64,000 nt of DNA from Spirogloea muscicola (lineage: Eukaryota > Streptophyta > Zygnematophyceae > Spirogloeales > Spirogloeaceae), in assembly GCA_009602725.1 (NCBI GenBank), contig WELB01000001.1:155422-219421 (forward strand). Direction: 5' to 3'. The translations under genes were made by a program, and so were the position numbers. Below, piece after piece: positions 47,064-62,695 of this stretch. Within the stretch, counting starts at the first letter, position 1. Each line of letters begins with the position of its first letter. The notes below the pieces were generated by a model that worked only from the letters and a program-made list of their open reading frames with translations, was not told where the DNA came from and did not search any database.

Positions 47064-48140
47064 TGGCGTAGACCTGGCTTCCTTGTGGCAAGTGAAGTAG
47101 GAGTGAGACTGGTGGAATCGCGCTTTGGCTCGCTGCCAAGCAATGCCAATCATCTCCAGCAATCACAAAGGGACGAGGAGCAAGTCCGATGAAGAGGGCA
47201 ATGAAGGCATCTTGCAAGTCCAAGGCTGCCGCCTGGCGACCCAAAGTAAGGACTGTTCTGATCGACGAGTGGTGACAGACGATCTGGGAGAGGTAGCTGA
47301 GCCAGCTAAGAGTGACAAGTGACACAATCAGCTCCTCTATGCTAGGACGCTCATGTATCGTGGATCTCCTGGCGGGCGTGTGCCTGATGGTTGGGCCAGC
47401 AGGGCTGGCTACTGAGCTTCTCTTCCTCCTGCAGCTCAGCCGGACTTTGGCACTGTTTGGGTTGATCGAGCCTCGCCAGCACAATCGGACACCAGAGGGA
47501 GCCAACGGGAGGAGGCTGCGGAGGGGTGCCACAAAATCCTCTCCCCCACCCACGCAAAGCGAGTCAAGCTGAGCGCGACTTCCGCACAACGGGGGCGATC
47601 GGCGAACTGGGCTGGCGGAGCGGCGAGAGCCCACCTGAGGTAAGGGGCCCGGCGCGAGGGGTCGTACGCTCGCCAGAAACGGGCTACGAGCAAGCAGGAT
47701 GAGCTGTGACCAAGGGGGTCTGGTGAGGAAGGTCAGTCAGTGGGGGCGGGGAGCTGGAGCTCGGCCCGGCCGCCGGGTGGACGGTGCCGGGGGGGGCCTG
47801 CGCAATCGGCGGGAGTCCCGGCGTGGCTGGGATGACGGGGCGGCTGGGAGACGGCGCGCGGTGCGCATGAAATGATGGGCTGGCCGAGCTGAGCCAATAC
47901 ACTGCCGGGAGGTGGGCGGGCCGCCGCAGCCGGAGGTGCCGACGCCTCCCCAAACGGCGCCGGCGACGGCCTCGCTGGGAGATCAAAAGCCCCGCCGCGG
48001 CGCAGCTCCAATGTGCTCAATTGTGGGTACTAGCGGCGTAGCACTGTCACCTCAAGCCAGCTTAGCAATAGAGCTTCTCCGTGTTAGCCGTTTCTCAGTG
48101 GCGCCCGTGGTGGAGCAGAAAAGAAGCAGCTCTTCCGGTG
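47064..48140. other. GC-rich intergenic stretch
   Basis: 47848-47910 holds a diverged family A copy (GACGGCGCGCGGTGCGCATG). Overlapping open frames on both strands carry no recognisable motif. The promoter of the 5'-nucleotidase should lie in its left part. Confidence 0.45.
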
Positions 48141-48144
48141 TAAG

Positions 48145-48355
48145 AGAGAGAAGGCGCGCGGGGCGCATGAATTGAAAGGGAGGCCAATTCAAGCCAATAC
48201 ATTGTTCAGGCAGAGTCGCGTGCAGACTAAACAATGCTACATAATACGGAGACCTAATCTAAGGTACCTAAGATGACATTAGTACCCAAGTGTAAGGCAA
48301 TGGCTGTGAAAGGCCAGCCCAAAGGAATGTACAAGGCCTGAAAGGGTGCTCGCAA
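48145..48355 (+). repeat. Family A repeat followed by family B repeat
   Basis: Family A at 48145-48215, close to the 6.43 kb copy (GAGAGAAGGCGCGCGGGGCG). Family B at 48297-48350 with the exact core GGCTGTGAAAGGCCAGCCC. 48356-48840 is GC-rich with no gene I recognise. A LINE tail remnant (TTTGTACTTGGCCATTTGGC) lies at 48842-48895. Confidence 0.85.
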
Positions 48356-49017
48356 AGTACACGGACGTTTCTGACCAGACAGGTGGGCACTCGGAGCAGA
48401 CGGCCAAGTGCAAAACGAGTGCCGGCCCTCCAGCATCCGCGCCGACAGATGCTGGCAGCTCTAGGGCGGGAGGAATCTGCCAGCAGCTGCCGCCGGGGGC
48501 CGCCGTATTGCCGCGTGGCGGCCGCCCACTGCCTGCTTACGGCCACGTGCGCCGCCGCCGGGCGCGCCGCGCACAGAGGATGACGCGAATATTCTATCCT
48601 GCCGCCTCGAGCGCCGATGCCGCTGGGGCGCGCCACCGGCCCCCTGATGCCCGCCAGGGTTTCCGCTCAGTTAATATCCAAGAGACTCAGTGAAAAGAAA
48701 CAATTTCGTGTACTGAAACAAACGAGGGCCAAGCGGCCAAGTACAAAGACAAATTGTTGGAGGAGAGTCTGGCTCTCATTTGGGAGAGCTTCTTCTTTTT
48801 CCTCCTTCTTCACCACATTCTTTCTCTTTGTCTTCCACTTCTTTTGTACTTGGCCATTTGGCCAACATTTGTTTCTAATACACGGAATTGTTTTAGGGCC
48901 CGCTGTGCGCCCAGTAAAAGGCGGTCACTGATGGAACTGGTCATGCGCTTTGGGCTCGGGAGAAGGCTCTTCGGATTGCCTTTACATTCACGAGCTGTTT
49001 ACTTTCCGGTAAGAAGA

Positions 49018-49140
49018 AAGCGCGGCCAGATTGACTGGTGGTTGGGAAAGGCCAGCCCAAAGGAATGGACAATGTCTGAAGGAGGCGGAGTGCGAAGGAC
49101 TAGGACTAAGACATCAGCCAGGGGACGCTCAGTAACCTCT
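49018..49140 (+). repeat. Long family B unit, copy 1 of a dispersed direct pair
   Basis: About 120 bp from GCGCGGCCAGATTGACTGG through the family B core and on to CATCAGCCAGG and CAGTAACC. A second copy at 49977-50095 differs at only about ten positions by eye. Confidence 0.85.
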
Positions 49141-49142
49141 AC

Positions 49143-49365
49143 AGGAGATGCAAGTCTGCGTAGCTAGCCGGCGGAAAGACGTAGCCCTGACGGAAGCCGG
49201 AAGAAAGTGCTCGCCCATTGAGAATAGGGGCCGCCGGAGGCCGCCGCCAAAGCTCGGCCTGCGCGCAAGTGAATCGCGAATGCAAGGGACCGCTGCAACG
49301 AGATGGCCAAGTGCATTCGGAAAACTTGAGCGAGGGACCCGGCGACATTGAAGCCGGGCTGTTCG
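49143..49365 (-). mobile_element. LINE 3' fragment interrupted by a family C piece
   Basis: On the minus strand it encodes L-A-I-S-L-Q-R-S-L-A-F-A-I-H-L-R-A-G-R-A, then after about 30 bp of family C (CCTATTCTCAATGGGCGAGC reversed into place at about 49200-49230) the closing S-G-F-R-Q-G-Y-V-F-P-P-A-S. The C piece splits the duplicated CTCCGG/CCGG context. Confidence 0.6.
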
Positions 49366-49374
49366 CCCTGCGAG

Positions 49375-49430
49375 CTGGGCTGGCTTTTCCAGCCCCTATC
49401 CTCAATGGGCGAGCACTTTCTTCGCCCTGC
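49375..49430 (-). repeat. Family C repeat, reverse
   Basis: GGGCTGGCTTTTCCAGCCCC followed by TATCCTCAATGGGCGAGCAC. Confidence 0.8.
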
Positions 49431-49664
49431 TGCCCGAGGCGGCGGGCCGCTGAACGCCGCGCAAGGCGTGAAGCAAGTCAAGCCATTTTGTGCCAAAGGC
49501 TCCGTGCACGTCGACTGCCAGTGGAACAAACTTGTCTCCCACCGGGTGGTCCGAGTATTTCCGTTCCTTTGCGCCCGCCCCTTGGGCGACTGCGATGACC
49601 GCCTCCTGTCAATCTGGCCGCGCTTTCTCAAGTGATGACCGCCTCCTCCGACGAGCGTTCGGCG

Positions 49665-49937
49665 CTGCTGGAAACAAATACTGTTTGCGACGTCGAGTGT
49701 CAGCTTGTCTGCAGCGAGCTCAGGCTCATGCATCAGAAAGGAAGTGCTCGCCCATTGAGAATAGGGTCTGGAAAAGCCAGCCCATAAAAGACTTAACAAA
49801 TGACGAGAAGGGGGCCAGGGGAAGCGCTAAGAAGAAGAAAGTGCTCGCCCATTGAGAATAGGGGCTGGAACAACCAGCCCGAAAAAGAATGAACAGAGTA
49901 CGAGAAGGGGGCCAGGGGAAGCGCTAAGTAACAGAAA
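49665..49937 (+). repeat. LINE scrap and tandem family C units
   Basis: 49675-49735 is a LINE scrap (R-R-R-V-S-A-C-L-Q-R-A-Q-A). Two family C units follow head to tail with a 97-bp period (GTGCTCGCCCATTGAGAATA at 49744 and 49841), each ending in GAGAAGGGGGCCAGGGGAAG and CGCTAA. Confidence 0.85.
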
Positions 49938-49974
49938 CAAAGCTGCTAAGAAGAACCAGCACACAAAGAACAGA

Positions 49975-50100
49975 GAAAGCGCGGCCAGATTGACTGGTGG
50001 CTGGGAAAGGCCAGCCCAAAAGAATGGACAAGGTCTGAGGGAGCTTGAGTGCGAACGACTAGGACTAAGACATCAGCCAGGGAACGCTCAGTAACCAAAG
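49975..50100 (+). repeat. Long family B unit, copy 2
   Basis: Second member of the pair described at 49018. A third, shorter partial copy (GGTCCGAAAGGAGCCGGAGT) follows at about 50108-50160. Confidence 0.85.
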
Positions 50101-50204
50101 GACCAACAAAGGTCCGAAAGGAGCCGGAGTGCGAAGGACTAGAACTAAGAAACAAACCAGTCAGTCCGGTAAACAGTGGCCGTGACCTTGTCCTCCCCTT
50201 GTGG

Positions 50205-50500
50205 GCTTCGAACTTTGTTCATAGTTTTCTCTAAGCTGGCCAAACACAGCCATCGCCCTCTACTGGAAAAAGTGGCTCTGTCAATGCGGGCAAGGGCTGT
50301 GAAAAGCCAGCCCGAAAAGAATTGACAAAGGTTTGAAGGGGCCAAATGACGGAAGGGCCTAATAGGAAGAGCCATTCTCTCTTCTGAGCTGGCCTTTCAC
50401 AGCGCTTTTCTGGCCCCTTCCGACTGTGATCATTCTTTTTTCTGGGCTGGCTAATCACAGCCATCGCCCTCTACTGGAGGAGTCTCCCTTTCTTTCACGA
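50205..50500. repeat. Cluster of family B repeats in both orientations
   Basis: Reverse copies at about 50207-50275, 50385-50415 and 50430-50485, with a forward copy at 50287-50345 (GGGCTGTGAAAAGCCAGCCC). A LINE-tail-like ATACACACGCATTTC follows at 50518-50535. Confidence 0.75.
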
Positions 50501-50539
50501 ACCGCGCCCCATCTCTCAATACACACGCATTTCTTTAGA

Positions 50540-50715
50540 AAGGCCCTGGCCCCTGGTCGACGTCGTGACGGAGGCGTATGAAGGTCCAGCATCGACACAC
50601 ATAGCTGGCCACGCAGTGGGCGGTGCAGAACAAAGAAAGCTGTAGCACTTCTCCGATCACCCCCAATGCGATCAGCTCCTGCCAGCGGCAGTCGACATCT
50701 TTGGCCTCGTCACAG
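50540..50715 (+). mobile_element. Short LINE fragment
   Basis: Encodes V-T-E-A-Y-E-G-P-A-S-T-H-I-A-G-H and closely follows the 33.02-33.18 kb region of the best copy, with an internal stop. Both ends are abrupt. 50716-51110 shows nothing else I can support. Confidence 0.7.
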
Positions 50716-51114
50716 AGATCACGACCCAAGAGCAACATGGCATCAACGCGGCTGTTGTCCTGCATGTTTATTAAACAGAGCTCAGCATTAGTCAATTCTG
50801 ATAGTTGCCAGATGAATGCGCAGGTGTACCTAGGTCTCTCGGCGTCTCTCTCACAACAGGTGAAGTGGCAGAACTGGTCTACCTCAAGTACCCCTGAAAT
50901 GTGATGAAGCGCCGCCGGAGCAATGTTCAGCGGATCAATGATAGGCTCTAAAACTCATTTCCCCCTCAACATCGTAGGTAAAGCAGGAGACTTCACATGC
51001 CACACCATTGACAACTGTTTCAGGGCTATGTTTATATCTACGCTATCACACAAGATACAAATTTGCCTTGCACAGATATTCAATCACGTGTCAATGCTTG
51101 GAGTCCACCGTAGT

Positions 51115-51760
51115 GAGGCTCTGTGGCGTCTGGCTTGCCTAATGCACACGCCCGCGCCCTCCTGGACATTGTGGGTGTACAACCTGGCGGAGGCCCACGA
51201 GCTTTGGTTGATGTGGTGGTGACTGAGGCATACAAGAGTTCCGCTTCCACACACATTGCTGGCCACGCAGTGGGAGGTGCTGAGCAGAAAAAGCTCCGAC
51301 ACTACTCAGACTACCCCCGCAGTGACCACCTCCTCCCGGCCGCAATCGACACTTTCGGCTGCTTGGGTCCTCGCTTCCATACCCTACTCGAGAACATAGC
51401 GAGTCTGGGATATGCACGACGCGAGGATATGCTCCCAGCCCAGATGGGTATGCCGGCAGCCTATCTGTCATTTCTGCGACGTCGAGTGTCAACCTGTCTG
51501 CAACGAGCTCAGGTGTATGCTCTGCATCAGAAAGCTGGTCGAGCCTTAGCTGCTGGCACAAGAGCTAGTCAATTGCCGTCCGGTATTCGAGCGTCAGCTA
51601 GCGACCTCTATGTGCTGACTCGTGGTTACTGAGCGGGTCAGCTTAGCAGCAGGTGACGTACATTTGTCCAATGTGCTTGCCTTTGTACTTGGCCACACAT
51701 GGCCTCCCCATCTCTTAATGTACACGCATTTCATCCTGGCACGGCCTGGGAAAGCGCGTG
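51115..51760 (+). mobile_element. LINE 3' copy with open frame and tail
   Basis: Open to the stop at about 51630: D-I-V-G-V-Q-P-G-G-G-P-R-A-L, V-D-V-V-V-T-E-A-Y-K, L-P-A-A-I-D-T-F-G-C-L-G-P-R and the closing L-Y-V-L-T-R-G-Y, then the LINE tail to about 51735. The 5' truncation at about 51166 is fused to a sequence (51116-51165) that is repeated at 51807-51856. Confidence 0.75.
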
Positions 51761-51935
51761 CGCCCGCTGGTGCGCTGAGGCGGTGGTCAGATCTCACCCG
51801 CGAGTGTCGAGGCTCTGTGGCGTCTGGCTTGCCTAATGCACACGCCCGCGCCCTCCTGGCACGGCCTGGGAAAGCGCGTGCGCCCGCTGGTGCGCTGAGG
51901 CGGTGGTCAGATTTCACCCGCGAGTGTCGAGTCTT
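51733..51935 (+). repeat. 120-bp tandem duplication directly after the LINE tail
   Basis: CCTGGCACGGCCTGGGAAAG begins at 51735 and again at 51855, each followed by CGCGTGCGCCCGCTGG and GCGGTGGTCAGAT. The unit includes the 50-bp segment that also precedes the LINE piece at 51116. Confidence 0.92.
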
Positions 51936-51969
51936 GACGACGTTCGGTGAAGGAACAGCTCATGCAAGG

Positions 51970-52020
51970 TAAAGCATGGCTGCAAGAGGCCAGCCCAGAG
52001 TGTACAAGGTGTAAGACGGC
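51970..52020 (+). repeat. Family B repeat
   Basis: AGCATGGCTGCAAGAGGCCA then GCCC and TGTACAAGGTG. 52020-52650 shows no gene I can support. Confidence 0.6.
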
Positions 52021-52654
52021 CGCAACGCACAAAAGCACGAACTACTCTTCGTGACTTCTGCGAGTGGGCGCTCAATACGAGTACGGATCAAATAACTAGA
52101 GGGCGAGAAAAGCCCTCCAGTGGAAAAGGAGGGCAGCGAAGGGCCTTAGTTAGGTAGGTCAGCCGTCAAGTGCTTGCCTTACCTACTGAATTGCTGACTC
52201 TGATGGAACAGATTGCACCTGCATTTGCGTGGCCATGATTTGCTTTGTGGCAGCTTGTTGGCTGAGCAGTGCAAGGTATGGCCGAAATTGTAGCTCCCTG
52301 ATAGTCCTTGCCAGCGTTATATACACTTCCCTCAGAGTACAAGCAATATATATTATGCTTAATTTGATGTGAAGCCGTGTGTGGCTCATAGGATCAACCG
52401 TCCTTTTATGTTATCGTATTACTCGAGATGCCCTTGACAGCCAACACGTGGAATTCTCAACGTTTGTACTTATTTGATGGTACAGAGAGCAATAGGTACT
52501 TGTAAAGTCGGTCAATGTCAAGCCAAAGCTGGCTTGCCCGGTATTGTGACTTCCACGAGTTGTGAGCACCCAATTGTGCTTGTACCACTACATGACTGTG
52601 GAGCGTCACTGGCAAGTGCTCCAAACATGTCCGAGCTATGAGACTTTGTCCACT

Positions 52655-53290
52655 CTTTTTGCACTGGCGTTATACAGCCCTCGCCCCCTTGGAAGAGCTT
52701 ACTCTTTCTACGAAACTGTTACGCTGACAAGCTGTGAGTTCAAGGCGACACTTTGCCGCCCTCTAGTTACTCAGATCTGCATTCCATCTGAGTTAATTAA
52801 GCGTCTATTGCAGAAATTACAGGGTATTTACGTCATTTCATACCTTCCGGCCTTTGAGACCTTGTTCATTTCTCTTGGGCTGGCCTCTTACAACCATTGC
52901 TTTGAATTGGACGAGCTATTTGTTCTCTCCGTGTCGCCTCGGCATTTATTCGACCTTGCTCGTTCGGAATGGCCTCTCAAATTACCCTCCGGTTGCCCTC
53001 GGGTGCCGCTCGGGTGGCCCTTCGCATACTCGTGAGGCCTGCCGGCTCCCGGGGTCGGCCTCGGGGTAACTCGAATACATACCCTAAGGGGCACTAGCAC
53101 ATAAAGCACAGGAAGTTTCGGGCTGAGAAATGAAACGAAAATTATTTCCAAAAAGAAAGGGCGACAGGTATAAGCTGTTCAATCTTTTTCTGGGCTGGCC
53201 AACCGCAGCCATCCCTCTCTACTAGGAAGAGTCTTCCCTTAGGAAAGGCCAGCCCAGGAGGCATTGTCAAGGTCCGAAGGGGCCGGCAAG
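52655..53290 (-). repeat. Scattered family B repeats
   Basis: Reverse copies near 52655-52705, 52858-52915 and 53188-53230, and a forward piece at 53242-53285 (GAAAGGCCAGCCCAGGAGGC). The region up to 54340 contains no gene I can recognise; a GC-rich open stretch at 53264-53470 could be an exon of something unknown. Confidence 0.6.
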
Positions 53291-54342
53291 CCAAGGGGGT
53301 TCGGCAATTTAAACCCTAGTGGACGCAGCCCTGCTGCTGCCCGCCTGCTGCCGCAGCTCGTTGCCACAGCTCATTCCTGGCTTGCTTCTAGAAGCCTGTG
53401 GCTCCGTCCCTCTATAGAGCAGTCGGCATCTGGCCCAGGAGGTGAAGACGCCTTGCGGGAGCCCCATGAAGTGAGTTACTCTGTGTGTGTGAGGAGCAGG
53501 AACATTTCAAGTACCGCATTGCACGATCTACATATAGATCATTCTTAACTAGTACTAACGGGCTGCATTGGCAATACCTGAAATCGACAATTTTGGACAG
53601 TAGGGTTGGGTAGGGTGACAATTGTGACAATGATTCCTGGTCAGACATTGACAGCGAGCCCAAGAATGTGGCTACACCCTCTGCAAGGGCAGCAAGCACC
53701 CAACTTCTGATAAAGGAAGGTATTGACGATGGCCAATCTTATTATCGGAAGGAGTATTCATCCTACAAAGTTAATAGCCAGCACCTGCAGAAGCCAGCAG
53801 CCGCAAATGCATGTTAAGGATGTTGCACTCACAAGCTCGTATATGGCAACAAGGGAATTGCCGCCTCCTTTTCAAGTGCTAAGCACAGTGTGACCATTAT
53901 GCCACTCGAAGTCCTCTTCGTCCAACTCTAGCTCTTGCACACGTTCCTAGATGTGAAAGGGAGTGCCACAAAATGACCCCACTTCAGATGAGACATGTAA
54001 GCCTCCTAACAGGTGACGATTCTACTTACACGCCTCTCCAGCCAGTGCAACAATTTCTCAGACGAAGCAAAGCCCTTCCCGCTCTTGCGGCAGCAACGTT
54101 CAACGATGGCCAATCATGGCCCGATCCCCTGGTTTACAGTGCGGCAAACGAAGGGTGCAACTTCCCCTTTCGTCGGGCTGCCGTGCAGCTGGGCTGGCAG
54201 CAGAGACACGTGGCGGCGCCGAAGGCGCCGATGCACTTCCATGCCGACAGCCCCGCCTAACGGGTGCCGTCTGCGGATTGACGCCGGCCGACGCGCCGCA
54301 GCGGGCGCCGCGAAACCCGGCGGGTTCGGTGGCCCGGCGGCC

Positions 54343-56095
54343 ATGCTCGCCGCCGCCGCCGCCGCCGNNNNNNNNNNNNNNNNNNNNNNNNNNNNNNNNN
54401 NNNNNNNNNNNNNNNCCGGAGGGGCGGCGCTGCGGGCGCCGGCACGGGCGCGGCGCGCGCGGCGGCCTCGGAGTCGCCGTACGACGTGCTCAAGGTGCCG
54501 CGCAGCGCGTCGGAGCGCGAAATCAAGCAGGCGTACCGCCGCCTCGCGCTCAAGCTCCACCCGGACGTCAACAAGGCGGTGGGTGTGCCAAGCCACCTCG
54601 TGGAGCTGCCCGGCCCTTCTATTTGCCCTTTACTTGCGACGTCTGGCACTGTTGCGAGTTCAGGCTTCGGCTTGCGGGCTGCCGCGAAGCTCCTGGCCAA
54701 GCAGGGTTACCTTCACTTTTGCCATCCAGATGGCGAGGAACTGGGTATGAAGCTTTTCGGGCGCCTCGGCTGCTCCTCTGCTCCCCTCTCCATCACACCG
54801 GGCGGCCGTCTGACGCTCTGCCGGTCCTGTCGGGCTGGTCGTGGTGCGGCAGCCAGACGCGCAGGAGCAGTTCCTGCGGGTGAAGCAGGCGTACCAGACG
54901 CTCAGCGACGATGGCAGCAGGGCGCGCTTCGACCGCGGCGAGAAGCGAACGGCGTCTGCCCAGGACTTCGACCCCTTCAAGTGGGCCACTGGGGGCGGGG
55001 GCGCCAAGGCCCCATCGCCGGAGGAGGCCTTCTATGGCATAGGTGGGCGCTGCAATCTGCGGCAGCAAAACCCGCACAGCCCAAATGTCCGCGCACGCGA
55101 GTGTGGCACACTTGCTCGGATTGGACGGCTTCATTGCTGAAGGGGCTGCCATTATGTGTAGGTGACTAGCCTCGTTCTCCACATGCGAGCCCGGCATTCA
55201 CATCCGCGCCTCGCCTGCACCCTGGCATGCAGGACTGCTTGTCAAAGACGTGCAGAAGTCTCTGGGTACAGCCACCAGAAGCTCACTAACAACGTAACCT
55301 GTGGTTGGGGTTGCTGGGGAGGGTTTGGCGGCCGGGAGAGGGGGAAGATGGGGGGGGAAAGGGGGCGGNGGGGGGGTGCTGGGTTGCCGCTTGTGAGGGG
55401 GATGAGATTCTGGGGAAGCTGCATGGCTGGGTCGGGTCTAAAAACAACATCACCAATATCTCATCGTGGGCATCAAGAGTGCTTGATCATTCCTTAAGAG
55501 TGGCACAGCAAAGGCAGGCTGATCTGCAATATCAACCGCGTCGCTGCAGATCATAGAGAAGGTGTCAGCTTGCCATGTGCGAAGGTGTCCTCAAGCGGAA
55601 TATAGAGCTCATGTGGACGTGGTCGTGCGATGCAGGGGACTTCTTTGCAGACTTGCAGAAGGATCTTGAACGGCGCTCAGCAGTTCGGCGAGAGAAGCCG
55701 AAGAGCCTATGGGAGGAGATTTCTGTATGTTTGCCCCAGCAGACGTGACTCTTGAACTGCAGGCCTTGGCATGACTTTCCAGTCCACATAGAATCTTACC
55801 TCATGAGATCTCAACTCAGTGCATGCAAAAATGCGAAAGTTGACACTCATCTACATTGCAGGAGCTCGGTGAGGAGTTTGTGGAGTTCCTGGAGAAGGAG
55901 ATTGGCATCGGGCCGCCTCAGGCTGACTCAAGCCAGGGGCATGACAAGGACAGCGACAGATATCGAGCTACGGCAAGTGATGGTGCGAAGAAGGCTGACG
56001 CTGTCAAGGACAAGGTCAAGGCAGAGCCTGCTAAAAGCAGGGAAGAGGAGGTCGAGGACATGCTGGCCCAGCTGAAGAAGGAGCTTGGCAGATAG
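54343..56095 (+). CDS. Chloroplast-type J-domain (DnaJ-like) protein
   Basis: Exons: 54343-54578 (with a 48-N gap at 54368-54415), 54853-55042, 55636-55724 and 55862-56095; junction phases agree from the J-domain onward. The J-domain reads S-P-Y-D-V-L-K-V-P-R-S-A-S, Y-R-R-L-A-L-K-L-H-P-D-V-N (with the HPD that triggers Hsp70 ATPase) and V-K-Q-A-Y-Q-T-L-S-D. There is no Gly/Phe or zinc-finger part, so it is a type III J-protein. Downstream, P-S-P-E-E-A-F-Y-G-I, D-F-F-A-D-L-Q, K-P-K-S-L-W-E-E and E-L-G-E-E-F-V-E-F-L-E-K-E recall a plant plastid J-protein family. The C-terminus is a charged helix (E-E-E-V-E-D-M-L-A-Q-L). The Ala-rich start ahead of the gap would fit a transit peptide, but the gap hides the rest and frame through it is unknown. 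Its 3' end is 340 bp from the convergent MtnA-MtnK gene. Confidence 0.88.
54368..54415. other. Assembly gap (48 N) inside the J-protein first exon
   Basis: Bordered by a GCC repeat. Its true length is unknown, so the reading frame between the ATG at 54343 and the J-domain cannot be verified. Confidence 1.
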
Positions 56096-56434
56096 CACCC
56101 TCAGCACAGGCCCACATCTCGATCACCAGCTTGTTTGTTTACTTGATTTCATTGTTCAATGTATGCAGCACATCCTCAGATCATTGGCAGCGGTCCTTGG
56201 GGTACAAATGGGGCCTGATTGACCAACGCAAAGGAGCTCCAGTCCACATCAACGTGGGAGCGAAGCTCAGAGTAGCGCTGGCTAAGGAGACATGACTGGC
56301 GTGCTTAGTAGACGTCCATCCAGGCGAATAGAGTTTGCAAGCATATCGCAGCTCATGACTGCTTCGAACTTCCCAGCAAAGAATGAAGCGAATGGGTTAC
56401 TCATTAACACAAAGAGGTCTAAGCTAGCTTGCTG

Positions 56435-61651
<5,217 letters not shown>

Positions 61652-62695
61652 TGCGGTAAACGACGGAGTCGAGAGGGGGGGACAAATGCCTGGCTCGCTT
61701 TGTGACCTCCCTCACCTTATTAGACACGACATTGTAGGTCTCGTTTCATGTAGCCCCACGTTTCGCACTAGCTATTTCCTTGACCAAGGGCCGATGAGGG
61801 TGTGATGGTGCACGTTTATCTCCAAAAAGCCTCAGGGAATGCTACCTACAGTCACCTACACTGGTACTCAAAATGAGAACGACCCTTGCTAATCATATAA
61901 TTGCTCGTCACAGGATACCGCAGCATGCACTGCGTCAGTAACAGTGTCTTTGAAAGGTGAAGCCAGGCTGGAGAGCTGAGCTGCAAGTAGTCTTGGTCAC
62001 TTATTGAAGCTGTTGTAGTTATAAGCGGATAAGTACAATGGCTGCTTCCACGCTGTCATAGAAGGCATTGTCCTTGTGGATGGAAGTGCTTAGCGTGTTA
62101 ATTATTTTGCAAGATGGAGTTGTAAATCCAGCAAGTGTGTGCGTGGGCCTACACTCTTGACACCACCTTGCTGACATCAGTAAACACAGAAGTAGCGCAG
62201 ACATCCACAATGGCAATGCCATATTTGAGTAGCTCAAGCTGTTGGCTGTTTATTGTTGGCGATTTTCGGACTGGCAGTGTGCTGCATGATTCCACCATGA
62301 GTGTGCTAGCCACGTGCTTAAAGCACGTGGAAAGAATGTTTCATACTTCCTACTGAGGTGTAAGGAGGAATGTTAGAAAAAGTCAATAGTCAGTCATGTG
62401 CCCAAATGGGAGAAATGTCCTACTATTCTGGTAGTAGCACCAATGTCGGTTTACATTTAGGGAGGCGGAAATTGGGTAAGCAACCACGTACGCACATCCT
62501 GCCACTCCTTCTCTCCTATGCTATGATTTACCCTGTGCAACACATCCAGCCGTTGGAATAAGCAACTTGCCCTGGTTATAAGCTGTGCGCAAAGCATGAA
62601 GCTGATCAAGAATGCAATGTAACTTATGTCCTCCAGCTGCTTGTCATGCCGATTTCAGCAGTGGAGATCAAACAGCGACTTTCCTCTCAACTCAC
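61652..62695. other. Space between MtnA-MtnK and the thioesterase gene
   Basis: Holds the presumed promoter of the fusion gene on its left and the last exon(s) and 3' end of the thioesterase on its right, neither resolved. A perfect 10-bp palindrome with one spacer base lies at 62310-62330 (CCACGTGCTT, A, AAGCACGTGG), which contains two CACGTG-like E-box/G-box cores. Confidence 0.5.

Noticed and set aside
49018-50100. A CRISPR-like array of spaced repeats
   Set aside because: Repeat units differ in length, spacing is irregular, both orientations occur, and the genes are plainly eukaryotic.
54013-54750. A 245-codon open frame across the gap near 54.4 kb
   Set aside because: It reads Arg/Ala-rich sequence in a frame other than the J-domain and depends on N bases.
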